From: Ipomoea triloba
Taxonomy: Eukaryota > Streptophyta > Magnoliopsida > Solanales > Convolvulaceae
Length of the DNA stretch: 64,000 nucleotides
Reading direction: 5' to 3'
Assembly (NCBI RefSeq): GCF_003576645.1
Contig: NC_044929.1
Coordinates: 6,028,431-6,092,430 of the forward strand
A model generated the notes under the pieces. It saw nothing but the letters and a program-made list of their open reading frames with translations, made no database searches and was not told the origin of the DNA. Position 1 is the stretch's first letter, and each line of letters starts with the position of its first letter. Made by a program: the position numbers and the translations under genes. This document shows, piece after piece, positions 23,891 through 34,500 of this stretch.

Positions 23891-24659
23891 CTAATGATAC
23901 CAAGTAATGTCAATGGACCCAGGACTCCATGCTTATCAGTCGATTTGGGACAAACATTTAAATGACAGGCTGGCTGACTGACTGAAGATGTATTGGAAAA
24001 TAGATGAGCAAACTGCAACTATTGAATTGTAAGTAGACAAGGCACCTAAATTGTCATACCGCAGGATTCATTAAAAAAAAAAAGGCATCAATATTGACCG
24101 TGTTTCTTCAAAAGAAATTAGTAAACTGAAGATAATTCATAGCACTAGGACCTGTGGGTAGGGTCAGAAGTGAACTTGTTTCTTCCTTGTTTATTTTAGG
24201 AAATCTTCCAACCATGTGTATGCTTTTAGACCATAACTGAACTACTCTTTTTATTTTCTTTTAATAAAAATATCAATAACTTCTGTCATCACAGAATGCT
24301 TATGGCATGTGATATCGACGGCATATACCAATAAATTCTCATGTTTTTTTTTCTTTAAATTAATTATGAAATACCTTAACTTATTTTCCAAAAAAAAAAA
24401 AACCTTAACTTAAAAGATAGTAACAAACACACACAAAATCTAAATTTAATATACACCTTGACCAAGTGAGCTCCATGCTTGTGGTATTTTTGTTTGTCAT
24501 TAACATTTGTGCTTTTGTTATTTTGCTATTGCAGTTGGGAGTCATAAGATAAGATGAGATTGAACAACAATATTATATTCAAATTGTATTGTATTTCTAA
24601 CTTTATCACAAATTATTAATTATTTTAATTATCTTTTTAACTTTATCACAAATTATTAA
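23891..24659. other. PTD 3' flank, no further gene
   Basis: Holds the PTD 3' UTR (limits unknown) and AT-rich spacer. A phrase of about 20 bp, CTTTATCACAAATTATTAA, occurs twice at 24,601 and 24,641. The second copy supplies the target duplication of the Mutator-type MITE. Confidence 0.5.
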
Positions 24660-25432
24660 GGAAAAATGACACTTTTTCTCTTGAGTTATGTGTATTGCAT
24701 ATAGCAGTTTTTCCCTTGAGTTACTAAAGTGACGGTTTTTTCTCTTCAGTTATTTTAAAAGTAGCGATTTTTTCTCTTGTAATGTTAAATTAACATTTTT
24801 TGCCCTTAAAATAACTATTTCGTTTATTTTTCTTTTCCAACTAATTATATTACTAATATGTATGGAAGACCACGGTTTGGCTCGAACCTAATCGAACATT
24901 GTAGCAATTGAACCTAAATAGTATGGACGATTACAGTTACGATTTAGAACCGGAAAACATAAAATAAAATAATTACTCTGTATTAAATATAGACTATTTA
25001 AAAAATTAGAAATAGAATTTACAAAAATAAATAAATAAATAAATTTTGAATTGGTAGTTCAAAATCGAAATTGGAACCGAACCAAACCGATTTATCAAAA
25101 TAAGTGTTTGATCATTTTCACTAGATATGAATGTGGTTCAGTTCCGGTTCACGGTTTAACAATTTTTTTTTTGTTCTGAATCATAACTAGAACCGTCCAT
25201 ACTATTTCGATATGATTGCTATAGTGTCCGGTTAGATTCGAACCGAATCGTGGTCATCCATACATATAACTATATATAAGCAATAATTAGTTGGAGAAGA
25301 AAAATAAATGAAATAACTATTTTTAAGGACAAAAATGTCAATTTAACATCACATGGTGAAAAACCACCACTTCAATAACTCAGGAAAAATGCTATATACA
25401 TATAACTCAAGAGAAAAATGTATCATTTTCTC
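24660..25432. mobile_element. Mutator-type MITE / foldback element, 773 bp
   Basis: Perfect 9-bp direct repeats AATTATTAA flank it (24,651-24,659 and 25,433-25,441), the size expected for Mutator-like elements. The ends begin with G and form long imperfect inverted repeats: GGAAAAATGACAC and TTCTCTTGAGTTAT on the left pair with GAGAAAATGATAC and TTCTCTTGAGTTAT read from the right. The pairing continues inward through AACTAATTAT and past GAACCG-type phrases to the centre near 25,020-25,050. It has no coding capacity and would fold into a long hairpin if transcribed. Confidence 0.8.
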
Positions 25433-25590
25433 AATTATTAAGTATTCTATTAATTCCTTTCAAAAAATTTATTATATTAATTAGTCTTAACACAACAGCA
25501 CGCTATACATTAGTGCAATGTCTCTTGGCTTTCATCGGTGCATTTAGAGTCAATTAGCTATGCATGCTTGTCTCTTGTGGGTGGCATTAA

Positions 25591-25945
25591 GAGTATCCAC
25601 ACACCAGGAGTTTATGCATAGATATTTTGAAAATAATGCTTACATGTCAAGAGAGAGAAGAAGTAAGAGAGTGTTAAATTTATTTATGCAAAACAAGAGT
25701 TAATGCTGACAAATGGACCCCACACAAGGATGAGGACAGCCTTGCACACTGTGCATGACTGTCACTCATGCGTCCAACGGGCACATGCAGTACACTCGCG
25801 CGCCTGACCCATTTGTTATTTATTTATTTATTTTTATATTTTTTATTAAATCAAATTTATTTATTTTTATCTTCACTCCTATTTTCTCTTTCCTAATAAC
25901 ACTTACAAAAAGTCCTAAAAAATCGCGAAAAAACTCCATTGATAA
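25591..25945. mobile_element. MITE of the GAGCATCC family, copy 2 (right end missing)
   Basis: Begins GAGTATCCACACACC. Its right part (TTTCCTAATAACACTTAC, then AAAATCGCGAAAAAACTCCA) matches the right part of the adjoining element at 25,946-26,235. The expected closing GGATGCTC is replaced by the start of that next element, so one copy has landed in or recombined with the other. Confidence 0.5.
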
Positions 25946-26235
25946 GAGCATCCCTACTAGAAGTTTTTTTGGAGTTTATGCCATATTAAATGCCACTTGG
26001 AGCATAGAGAAAATAAGAGAGAGAATGGTGGGGATCTTCTGCAAATGAAGAGTTATTTGTGGTCCCAAGGAAAAAAAGTTAAATGGAGTAACAACTACAT
26101 GACATATGTTTATTTTATTATTATTTTTTAAAATCAGATTTCTTTTTTTTTTCTCCCCTCTCATTTTCTCTTTCCTAATCACACATACAAAAACTCCTCA
26201 AAAATCGCGAAATAATTCCACTACTAAGGATGCTC
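25946..26235. mobile_element. MITE of the GAGCATCC family, copy 3
   Basis: 290 bp with perfect 8-bp inverted ends GAGCATCC and GGATGCTC. It shares its pyrimidine-rich right part and AAAATCGCGAAA phrase with the elements at 25,591 and 8,174. It has no coding capacity. Confidence 0.65.
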
Positions 26236-26350
26236 AGGATGCTCTGATAGAAGAGTGACTTTGTATCCTGACACACTTAGGTCGCACAGAAATATAAAAA
26301 GAGAAAGGATACCAAATGTGTGAGGAAAATACAATTATTATATAAGTGTA

Positions 26351-26633
26351 CATAAACAATGCAAGAGTTCACATTATTGCTCTCACCCGCAGTCAAAGCT
26401 TTATCTCCGAATCGTTATGAATAATCAAACGCTACTCTTTTTCAAGATCAGTGCCCCCATCTAAAGCTTCCCCTACAGAAAAAAAAATTCCTTCTTTAGA
26501 GCTTTCAGAGAGGACAGAGAGTCATGGCATGCAGTAACGAAATCCATGCTAATGAATCCTAGGTGCGTGTGTTCTGAGGAAAGATTTCTCCTTTATTGGT
26601 TGATTGCAGGAGGGTATTTGGTTTTGGCTTGAT
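26351..26633 (+). repeat. Inverted repeat, left arm (283 bp)
   Basis: Pairs with 27,381-27,663 read in reverse over its whole length, about nine tenths identical by eye, with mostly C/T and A/G differences. The loop is 747 bp. A frame in this arm (after ATGGCATGCAGTAACG) is broken by stop codons, while the right arm copy is not broken at the same places. Its origin is unknown. Confidence 0.85.
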
Positions 26634-27380
26634 TTTCCCTTGCTCTCATGATTTGTGTTGGATGTTGACCTTATTCTCCCCTAAGAAAGTTTGGGTGTTG
26701 GGAACACCCAAAGTTTGATTTGGGGAAAAAGTTTGAAACTTTACATTTAATTTAGGATTTGGGTAGTGCCTATTTATGGATTGCTGTGTTTGCCAAGATT
26801 CGAGCAATAGTCTTTGTGAAATCAAAATAAGCTTTTGTTTTGCTTTGCTTTCTTGTTAGGTGAGTTTGGGGTTGTTTCTACACCTTTCTACTTTATTTAT
26901 TTATCTGGGTATGCATCATTATTTTCAGAATTTTCCTTTACTGTTGATTGCTATTAATGGATTTGCTATTAATGGATTGAACTGAGAAGCCATCAACCCC
27001 TCAACCATATCTGCAATGATCTATCAACTAGGCCTCAGTATTTAGCAGTGTCTATTACATTTAAGGGACTGTGTCTTTTCTTGGTACTTTGAAGATGCTT
27101 CTCTAATTTCTATGCTTTCTTTACTTCTTTGCAGAGTGTGGTTCCACTCAACACCTGGGAAGAGAGAGAAAAAATAGTGAAGAAAGAGAGAGAGAGAGAG
27201 CTGAACATATGAAAAGTCCAAATTGTCCATGCTTAAACTGGTCTTCACTAGTTGAAGAGCGGAATGCAGGCAGAAGGAGTAAGTCGACCAAACTTAATTT
27301 ATTTCGGGGATCAAATTGATGAATATGGAGTTGAGGGACTACATTTACAGTTCGTCAACAATTTAGGAACCAAATCGGTG
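26634..27380. other. Spacer between inverted-repeat arms
   Basis: Holds a possible donor (GTTAG|GTGAGTTT near 26,857) and acceptor (TTTGCAG near 27,133), a (GA)n run at about 27,185-27,200, and the first copy (about 27,201-27,380) of a direct repeat that recurs at about 27,708-27,880. No protein is recognised. Confidence 0.5.
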
Positions 27381-27880
27381 ATCAAGCCAAAACCAAATAC
27401 CCTCCTGCAATCAACCAACAAAGAAGAAATCTTTCCTAAGAACGCACGCACTTGGAATTCATTAGCGTGGATTTCGTTACTGCCTGCCATGACTCCCTGT
27501 CTTCTCCGAAAGCTCTAAAGAAGGAATTTTTTTTTTCTGTAAGGGAAGCTTTAGATGGGGCACTGATCTTGAAAAAGAGCAGCGTTTGATTATTCATAAC
27601 GATTCGGAAATAAAACTTTGACTGCAGGTGAGAGCGATAGTGTGAACTCTTGCGTTGTTTATGAACAAAGTAGAAGAGTTCCCAGAACAGACGAGAGAGA
27701 GAGGGGGCTGAACATATGAACATAATGAGGTCTTCACCGGCTGAACGACGAAATGCGATCGGAAAGAGTAAGTCGACTAAACTTAATTTATATCGGAGTT
27801 AAATTGATGAATATAAAGTAGAGGAACTATATTGACAATTCGTCAACAATTGAGGGATCAAACTAGTGATTTCCCTTAAA
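27201..27880 (+). repeat. Direct repeat pair flanking the right arm, period about 507 bp
   Basis: CTGAACATATGAA at 27,201 recurs at 27,708. Both copies go on to GAGTAAGTCGAC, AAACTTAATTTAT, AAATTGATGAATAT and TTCGTCAACAATT. The inverted-repeat right arm sits between them, which suggests an old tandem duplication that included the arm. The second copy ends about 260 bp before the ATI3-like start codon. Confidence 0.75.
27381..27663 (-). repeat. Inverted repeat, right arm (283 bp)
   Basis: Reverse-strand partner of 26,351-26,633. The minus strand here is open for 95 codons across the arm (27,723-27,436), but the peptide resembles nothing I know and the left arm lacks the equivalent frame, so I do not call a gene. 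Confidence 0.85.
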
Positions 27881-28140
27881 CATTATTTATCCGTCTAAAA
27901 AATTATAAAATTGTTTAAAATGAATCGTATGATCGTATCCGATGGGTACCAATACCACCAAATCCAGAGTTAGTTCAAACCACCCGCGCCCTGTGTTGTA
28001 ATTGCTCGACCCGGGGCTTGTGCTGCTCATGTTTTCTCCCTTCCCTTGTCTCTCTCTTTCTCTCACTGTAATCTGATTCGTTCCCAAGGAGCTTAAGTTT
28101 CTTTGGTTTTCCCCTTCGATCAAGGAAGAGTGAAGTCGCC

Positions 28141-30852
28141 ATGGATATGGATGAATTTCATGATTGGGAGGTACTGCAACTGAGCCCGGGTTCGGATTCT
28201 GGAAACCAATTCAAGTTTGGGGAATTCGGAGCTGATTCGGATGGTGTGATTCGTAACGATTACTTTTCAGTTGATGATGAAGTTCGGTATCTGAAAACCG
28301 TTGCTGCTGCTGATGTCGTCGGGGCGGGTTCAGGGGCATCGGATAATCCGAATTGGATTGACCCCGCGTTGTCCCGGGAGGGTTCTGACGAGTTCTGTCC
28401 CGAGTTGGAAGTTGATAGGCCAGAGATTCGGATGCTAGAGGAGTTTGAGGGGAAAGGAGAAATTGGCTTTCTTCTCGATAAGGAGAAAATTGAAGGGGGT
28501 TTTGGAGGAATTAATGAGACAGGGAATAACTTCGAGGAATTCAAGTCCGGTTGGGGAGGAAATGTATACGGTGGAGCTAAATTCGAGGAGTTTGAGGATA
28601 AGGATAAGGAATTGGTAGGTGAAAAAGAGGAGAATTTGTGTTACGGATCAGAGGTTTTTGCTGATAAAGAACATGAAACCTTACCAACTGGTGGTGAAAC
28701 CTTGAACAAACTTGTTGAAGTTGAAGTGGAAGTGAAGAATAGCATAGAGGAGTTCAATTCCGGTTGGGGAGGAAATGGATATGGATATGGTGGAGCGAAA
28801 TTGGATGAGTTTGAGGATAAGGAGTTGGTAGTTGAAAAAGAGGAGAATTTGTGCGAGGGATCAGAGGTGTTCACTGAAAAAGAACATGAAATTATGCCAA
28901 CTGGTGGTGAAAGTGAAACCATGAACAAAATTGTTGAAGTTGAAGTGAAGAAGGCAGAGGTGGAAAAGAAGAGTGTGGTTTGGTGGAAGGCGCCTTTTGA
29001 GCTTCTGAAGTACTGCATGTTCAGGTTTAAACCTGTGTGGACCTTCTCCATGGCTGCTGCTCTAATAGGATTTGCTATTTTGGGTCGCCGAATATACAAT
29101 GTGAAGAAGAAGATGAGGAGCTTGGAGCTCAAAGTCACCATGGATGACAAGGTTAGTTATGGTCTTAGGTTGAAGTTTCCTTTTGCTAGGCAGATTCTTC
29201 CATGCTTAGCTCTTTACTTTGATGCTTGGTTGCTTTACATCTTAAACACAAAGCTTGATTTAGTCATCTATTTAAAATTCGCTGGAAAACGGTTATTTTG
29301 CTATCCTGGTATGACATAATACTCTCAACAGACACTGATATCTATTACCTTGATGCATTTGTTAGTAAATTTAATTTGGCAGCTATCTGTAGCCGTAGAG
29401 TGTGAAATGATTATTCCATCAATATGTTCATGATTACTTAAATATTTTGCTGGTTTGGCCTGTGTTAACAAATGTGTCTTAGCTTTGTGTTAAATGCATG
29501 ACTTAACAAGCTTTTACACCCAGTTATGCTCTTGCATCATTTGGCTCTCTCTAGGTCCAGACTCCATAGGGAATTGAATTGCTTTCATGGCCAGATGAAA
29601 GTTTCAATAGAAATGATTATCCTAGGCTGTTAGTATTTGATACTTGTTAAGAGTACCACATTGAAAAAATAAGAGAGAATATGAGTTTATAAGGCCATGA
29701 GTTAGACCAGCTAATTGATTGGATTCTAACTTTTAGTGTGGTTTGGCCCATGTGCATTATAGCCCATCTTAGATTATAACAGTACTGATATTTTAGGTTG
29801 CTAATAACATCCTATGGAATATGAAGCCTCGAGTGATGCTTACTGTCTTCAAAAAGTCCATCCATTTATGTATACGTTTAGGTAATAATTGCTAATAATA
29901 GCTGTGTGTTACCTTGGGAGGCAGCGTATTGTTTCTTTTGAATTTGCACTTTTATTTATTCTAGAAAAGGCCAGTAGCTGGGGTATTTTGCTTATTATAC
30001 TGAACCTGAAGCTTGATTTATCGTTAGATTTCAGGGGAATAGTATATAGTCAAGGGATTTTTCTTATTTTTGCAAAAAAAATTCAGTAAATTATAGCATA
30101 CTTTATCCTTGAATATATTGTTGACTATTATTCTACCTAAACCAGTGAGAGTATTTGGCATCCATCCCATAACCTTCTATGAAATTGAGTTGCATATGCT
30201 AGGCAGATGGAGTTGGTCTTTGGTGCAACTGTTGAAGCAATTTTTTCCAACTATATATATATATAGTACTATCAATTACTCTACATTATTTGTTTATGGA
30301 AACTTACAGTTGGAATTTTCACCTCTCTATCTAGCTATATAGGAATTACTTTGTGCCTCTCTGGGAAGAAACCTTATAGAATTTTGTGTTTGCTTCAAGC
30401 CAGAAACAAATTCTTGTGCATATTGACCCGGACACATCACACATGGTACTTGCATTGTTAATCACTTGAAGTTACATATAATTGGGTGGATACAGGTCCT
30501 ACTAAGGCCTCTTAGTTTCCACCTTTTGGTAAGATATGATCAAAATATTGTATTTCATTGGCATTGCGTTGATTGCAATCATATGATTGGATCAACATAG
30601 AGTGTGAATGTTTAGATATATATTTCAGGGACTGTAATATCCATTGTTTGCACGTTAAACTGTTTTGGCCGTCTGACTATTTTATTGTACATTTGGTGTG
30701 TACAGAAGGTATCTCAGTTCATGAGCCGTGCTGCGCGCCTTAACGAGGCATTCTCAGTCGTGAAGCGGGTCCCAGTGATCCGGCCTCAGTTGCCAGCAAC
30801 TGGAGTAGCACCGTGGCCTGTCATGACCAAACTTGCCCTGCAGGAAGCATGA
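28141..30852 (+). CDS. ATI3: ATI3-like ATG8-interacting single-pass membrane protein
   Basis: Two coding exons, 28,141-29,151 and 30,706-30,852, joined GT-AG in frame, giving 385 residues. Near the N-terminus an acidic stretch leads into DWEVLQL, whose W-x-x-L at residues 9-12 fits an ATG8-interacting motif. A long, very acidic Gly/Glu-rich region follows with an internal duplication of about 70 residues. Then come WWKAPFELLKYC, a membrane segment (about 299-315, VWTFSMAAALIGFAILG) and a basic RR...KKK flank. The conserved tail is SQFMSRAARLNEAF and VPVIRPQLPATGVAPWPVM. This layout recalls Arabidopsis ATI3 proteins, which bind ATG8 and the ER protein UBAC2 in selective autophagy. I am sure it is a real gene and less sure of the name. 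Reading into the intron would give a different 55-residue tail. The acceptor is a CAG-AAG tandem. Confidence 0.72.
28527..28953 (+). repeat. In-frame tandem duplication in the ATI3-like gene
   Basis: The acidic segment encoded at about 28,527-28,737 (EEFKSGWGGN ... EDKDKELVGEKEENLC ... KEHETLPTGGE) is repeated at about 28,743-28,953 (EEFNSGWGGN ... EDKELVVEKEENLCEGSEV ... KEHEIMPTGGE). The copies remain similar at DNA level, so the duplication is fairly recent. Confidence 0.85.
29646..29780 (+). repeat. Dispersed repeat, copy A
   Basis: GTTAAGAGTACCACATTG ... TTTATAAGGCCATGAGTTAG ... CAGCTAATTGATTGGATTC ... GTTTGGCCCATGTGCATTAT ... TTAGATTATAAC. It is the same order of phrases as the inverted copy at 12,050-12,206. 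It lies in the ATI3-like gene's intron. Confidence 0.65.
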
Positions 30853-31174
30853 TTATTGTTTTGTTATATGGTTACGATTTTAGAATTTTGTGTTTAGTTG
30901 AAGATGTTGCTCAACTCAAAAAACTCCAGTTGCACTTTCTATAAACTTAGTTGAGAATGATATAGTTTATTGAACTTGAAAGGGTTGGTTGTATTAGGAG
31001 GACTACTACGCATAGAGTTTGTACCTCACTTGTATTATATTATTAGAGTTATTTTAGTAGTCTACCTGAATGTGATTGAGAACACATAAGCTTGCATTTA
31101 TTACCAATCCTTTGAGGCTTTGAGAATGACAAATTCACCCTAAATACTCCTTCAATCAACCCCTGACTAGAAGG

Positions 31175-31340
31175 ATCATATCTATGATTGAAGAGATAAT
31201 TAAGAAACCAAAGATGTTCACTTTATAATCATATCTATGATTGAAGAGATAATTAAGAAACCAAAGATGTTCACTTTATAATTAAGAGACTGTATCTACG
31301 ATTGTATAGATAGTTAAGAGACTAAATGTGTTTATTTTAT
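31175..31340 (+). repeat. 53-bp tandem repeat, about 3 units
   Basis: ATCATATCTATGATTGAAGA begins one unit at 31,175 and the next at 31,228, both ending in GATGTTCACTTTATAAT. A more diverged third unit runs from about 31,281 (TATCTACGATTGTATAG). Confidence 0.85.
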
Positions 31341-31429
31341 AATTAAGGGATCAAATTTCAAAATTTAAATAATTGAGGGACCAAGAGTGTAATTTTCTTA
31401 TTATATAGATATAGATATTCATGTTGAAA

Positions 31430-31568
31430 GTTGAAGCACGTGCAGATATTGTGGAAAACGTGCGGAAATTGTGGAAACGTGCGACAAATGTTTGAAAATC
31501 GTAGAAATCGTGGAAAACATGCGGAAATCGTAGAAATCGTGGAAAACGTGCGGAAATCGTGGAAAGCG
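31430..31568 (+). repeat. Short minisatellite with GGAAAACGTGCGGAAAT core
   Basis: About six imperfect units built on AAATCGT(A/G)GAAATCGTGG and AAAACGTGCGG, with unit lengths of about 18-30 bp. It is GC-richer than its surroundings and includes repeated ACGTGC and CGTGG phrases. Confidence 0.75.
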
Positions 31569-34500
31569 TAACGTCAAAACCGTTGAGTGTCCGTGAGTAA
31601 AATTGCCACGCAAGCACCACGCCATCCTCCTATGTAACTTTTGCCGAGTATCAGTATAAAGCAAAGCACATATGCAAAGAGCAATTGAACTTCAATTCTT
31701 CTCGAGCTTCTACACAACTTCGAAACGAAGATAATCTTGTAGTGATTTTTTTGTTTAATCATTGTTTTGTAAGTTCCCCTTCTCATCCAAATTTGCTTTT
31801 TTGCTAGATCTTGCTTTGATTTATCCAATTGATATTTGATTGTTCTTTGTTTCTCGTGATGATCTATTACCAAGAATACTTGTGTGTGCGTTTTTGTTTG
31901 TTTTGATTACTTGTTTGGTTGTTTAAAAAGGAGATGTTTTTTTTACAAAAAAAAAAAAAGAAGTTGATTTGATTATATATAAGATTTTTTTGTCAGATTT
32001 TATTTTTTCTGTTTGGTTTTTGTGTAGCTTTGATATTTTTTGTTGGATTAGATATTAGCTTTTGTTTTCTTGTTTTTTTGATTTGACATATGAAGACATT
32101 GAATTTCTTTTCATCTTAAATTTACTTACAGATTCATTTTGAGAATTTTGTTGTAGAGGACTACTTATTTTTCATATATGCACTTGCATTGAAACACAAA
32201 AGTATGATTTTTTATTTTATTTTTTATTTTATTTATTAATTAATTATTTATTTATTTTGTATATGAATTGTTGGAGGAAGATATATGAATTGTTGGAGGA
32301 ATCACTCCACAAAACAATGGTTGAGATCAAATTTAATTTGCCCCATTAGGCTCTGAAGCAATTAAATTTGAGTCATTAGGAGTAGCCCGCTTAATGGGCC
32401 GGGCCGACCCACTTCGCTAGTAATGAGGGCCGAAAAAACACCTTAAACCTATGTTTTTTTTATACACAATAACCAAGGGCGTTTTGGGAATTTTTTATTT
32501 TTCTAAACTTTATGAAGATTCAAGTCTCATTCTTTTCTCAACTTTCTTTGCCCACTTGGCCAGTAATGATGGGCCGAAAAAACTCCTCAAACTTATGTTT
32601 TTTTTTTTAAATATTAACCAATGGCATTTTGGGGAATTTTTTATTTTTCCAAACATTATGGAGATTCAAGGCTCATTCTTTTCTAAACTTTCTTTACCCA
32701 CTTGGCCAGTAATGAGGGGTCGAAAAAACTCCTTAAACATGTGTTTTTTTTTATATATAATAATCAAGGGCGTTTTGGGAATTTTTATTTTTCTAAACTT
32801 TATGGAGATTCAAAGCTCATTCTTTTCTCAACTTTCTTTGCCCACTAGGCCAGTAATGAGGGGCCGAAAAAACTCCTCAAACTTATGTTTTTTTTTAATA
32901 ATAATCAAGGGTGTTTTGGGAAATTTTTTATTTTTTCAAACTTTATGGATATTCAAAGCTCATTCTTTTGTAAACTTTCTTTGCCAATTGGCCAGTAATG
33001 AGGGCACAAAAAACTTTTCAAACTTATGTTTTTTTTTTAAATAATAACCAAGGTTGTTTTGTGGAATTTTTTGTTTTTTCAAACATTATGGAGATTCAAG
33101 GCTCATTATTTTATGAACTTTCTTTGACCACTTGGCCAGTAATGAGGGGCCGAAAAACTTTTCAAACTTATGTTTTTTCAAAAATAACCAAGGGCATTTT
33201 GGGGAATCTTTTATTTTTTCAAACTTTATGGAGATTCAAGGCTCATCCTTTTCTAAACTTTCTTTATCCACTTGGCCAGTAATGAGGGTGCCGAAAAAAC
33301 TTCTCAAACTTGAGTTTTTTTTTTAAAATAATAACTAAGGGCGTTTTGGGAAATTTTTTATTTTTATAGACTTTATGGAAATTCAAGGCTCATTCTTTTG
33401 TAAACTTTCTTTTGCCCACTTGTCCTGTAATAAGGGGCCAAAAAAACTCCTCAAACTTATGTTTTTTTTTTTGAAATAATAACCAAGGGCATTTTGGGGA
33501 ATTTTTTATTTTTTCAAACTTTATGGAGATTCAAGGCTCATTCTTTTCTAAACTTTCTTTGCTCACTTAACCTGTAATGAGCGTCCGAAAAAACTCGTCA
33601 AACTTATGTTTTTTTAATAATAATCACGGGTGTTTTTGCGAAATTGTTTAGTTTTTCAAACTTTATGGAGATTCAAGGTTCATTCTTTTCTGAACTTTCT
33701 TTGCTCACTTGGACAGTAGTGAGGGCCGAAAAAACTCCTTAAACCTATGTTTTTTTTTTAAATAATAACCAAGGGTGGTTTGGGAATTTTTTATTTTTCT
33801 AAACTTTATGGAGATTCAAAGCTCATTCTTTTCTCAACTTTCGTTGCTCACTTGGCCAGTAGTGAGGAGCCGAAAAAAAAAAAATTCAAACTTATGTTTT
33901 TTTAAAAAAAAATAATAACCAAGGACATTTTGTGGAATTTTTATTTTTTCAAACTTTATGGAGATTCAAGGCTCATTCTTTTCGAAACTTTCTTTGCCCA
34001 CTTGGCCAGTAATGAGGGGCCGAAAAAACTCCTTAAAATTATGTTTTTTTAAAAATAATAACCAAGGGCGTTTTGGAAATTTTTTATTTTTCTAAACTTT
34101 ATGGAGATTCAATGCTCATTTTTTCTCAACTCTCTTTGCCCACTTAGCCAGTAATGAGGGTGCCGAAAACACTCCTCAAACTTAAGTTTTTTTTTTTAAT
34201 AATAACCAAGGGCGTTTTGGGAATTTTTTATTTTTCTAAACCTTATGGAAATTCAAGGCTCATTCTTTTGTAAACTTTCTTTGCTCACTTGGCCAGTAAT
34301 GAGGGTCCGAAAAAAACTCGTCAAACTTATGCTTTTTTTTTTTAATAATAACCAAGGGTGCTTTGGGAAATTTTTTAGTTTTTCAATCTTTATGGACATT
34401 CAAGACTCATTCTTTTCGAAACTTTTTTTTCCCACTTGGCCACTAATGAGGGCCGAAAAAACACCTTAAACTTATGATTTTTTTTATACATAATAACCAA

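Larger units (their letters stand above)
30853..32409. other. Spacer between the ATI3-like gene and the satellite array
   Basis: Holds the ATI3-like 3' UTR (limits unknown) and two small tandem repeats listed separately. A promoter-like stretch follows: CAGTATAAAGCAAAG at about 31,651 and TTCTTCTCGAGCTTCTACAC at about 31,697. Then come T-rich intron-like DNA and, at 32,390-32,408, AATGGGCCGGGCCGACCC. No coding frame was found. It could be the decayed 5' part of a gene or an LTR element cut off by the satellite. Confidence 0.45.

Noticed and set aside
27436..27723. 95-codon minus-strand frame in the inverted-repeat right arm as a gene
   Set aside because: The homologous left arm has stops in the equivalent frame, no domain is recognised, and no exon partners were found.
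28260..29150. Long minus-strand frames opposite the ATI3-like exon 1
   Set aside because: Shadows of the sense frame caused by its Glu/Gly-rich codons. The sense strand has the start, splice sites and conserved tail.
31430..31568. CRISPR-like pattern of short repeats
   Set aside because: Units vary in length and sequence and have no unique spacers. It is a plant minisatellite in nuclear DNA.
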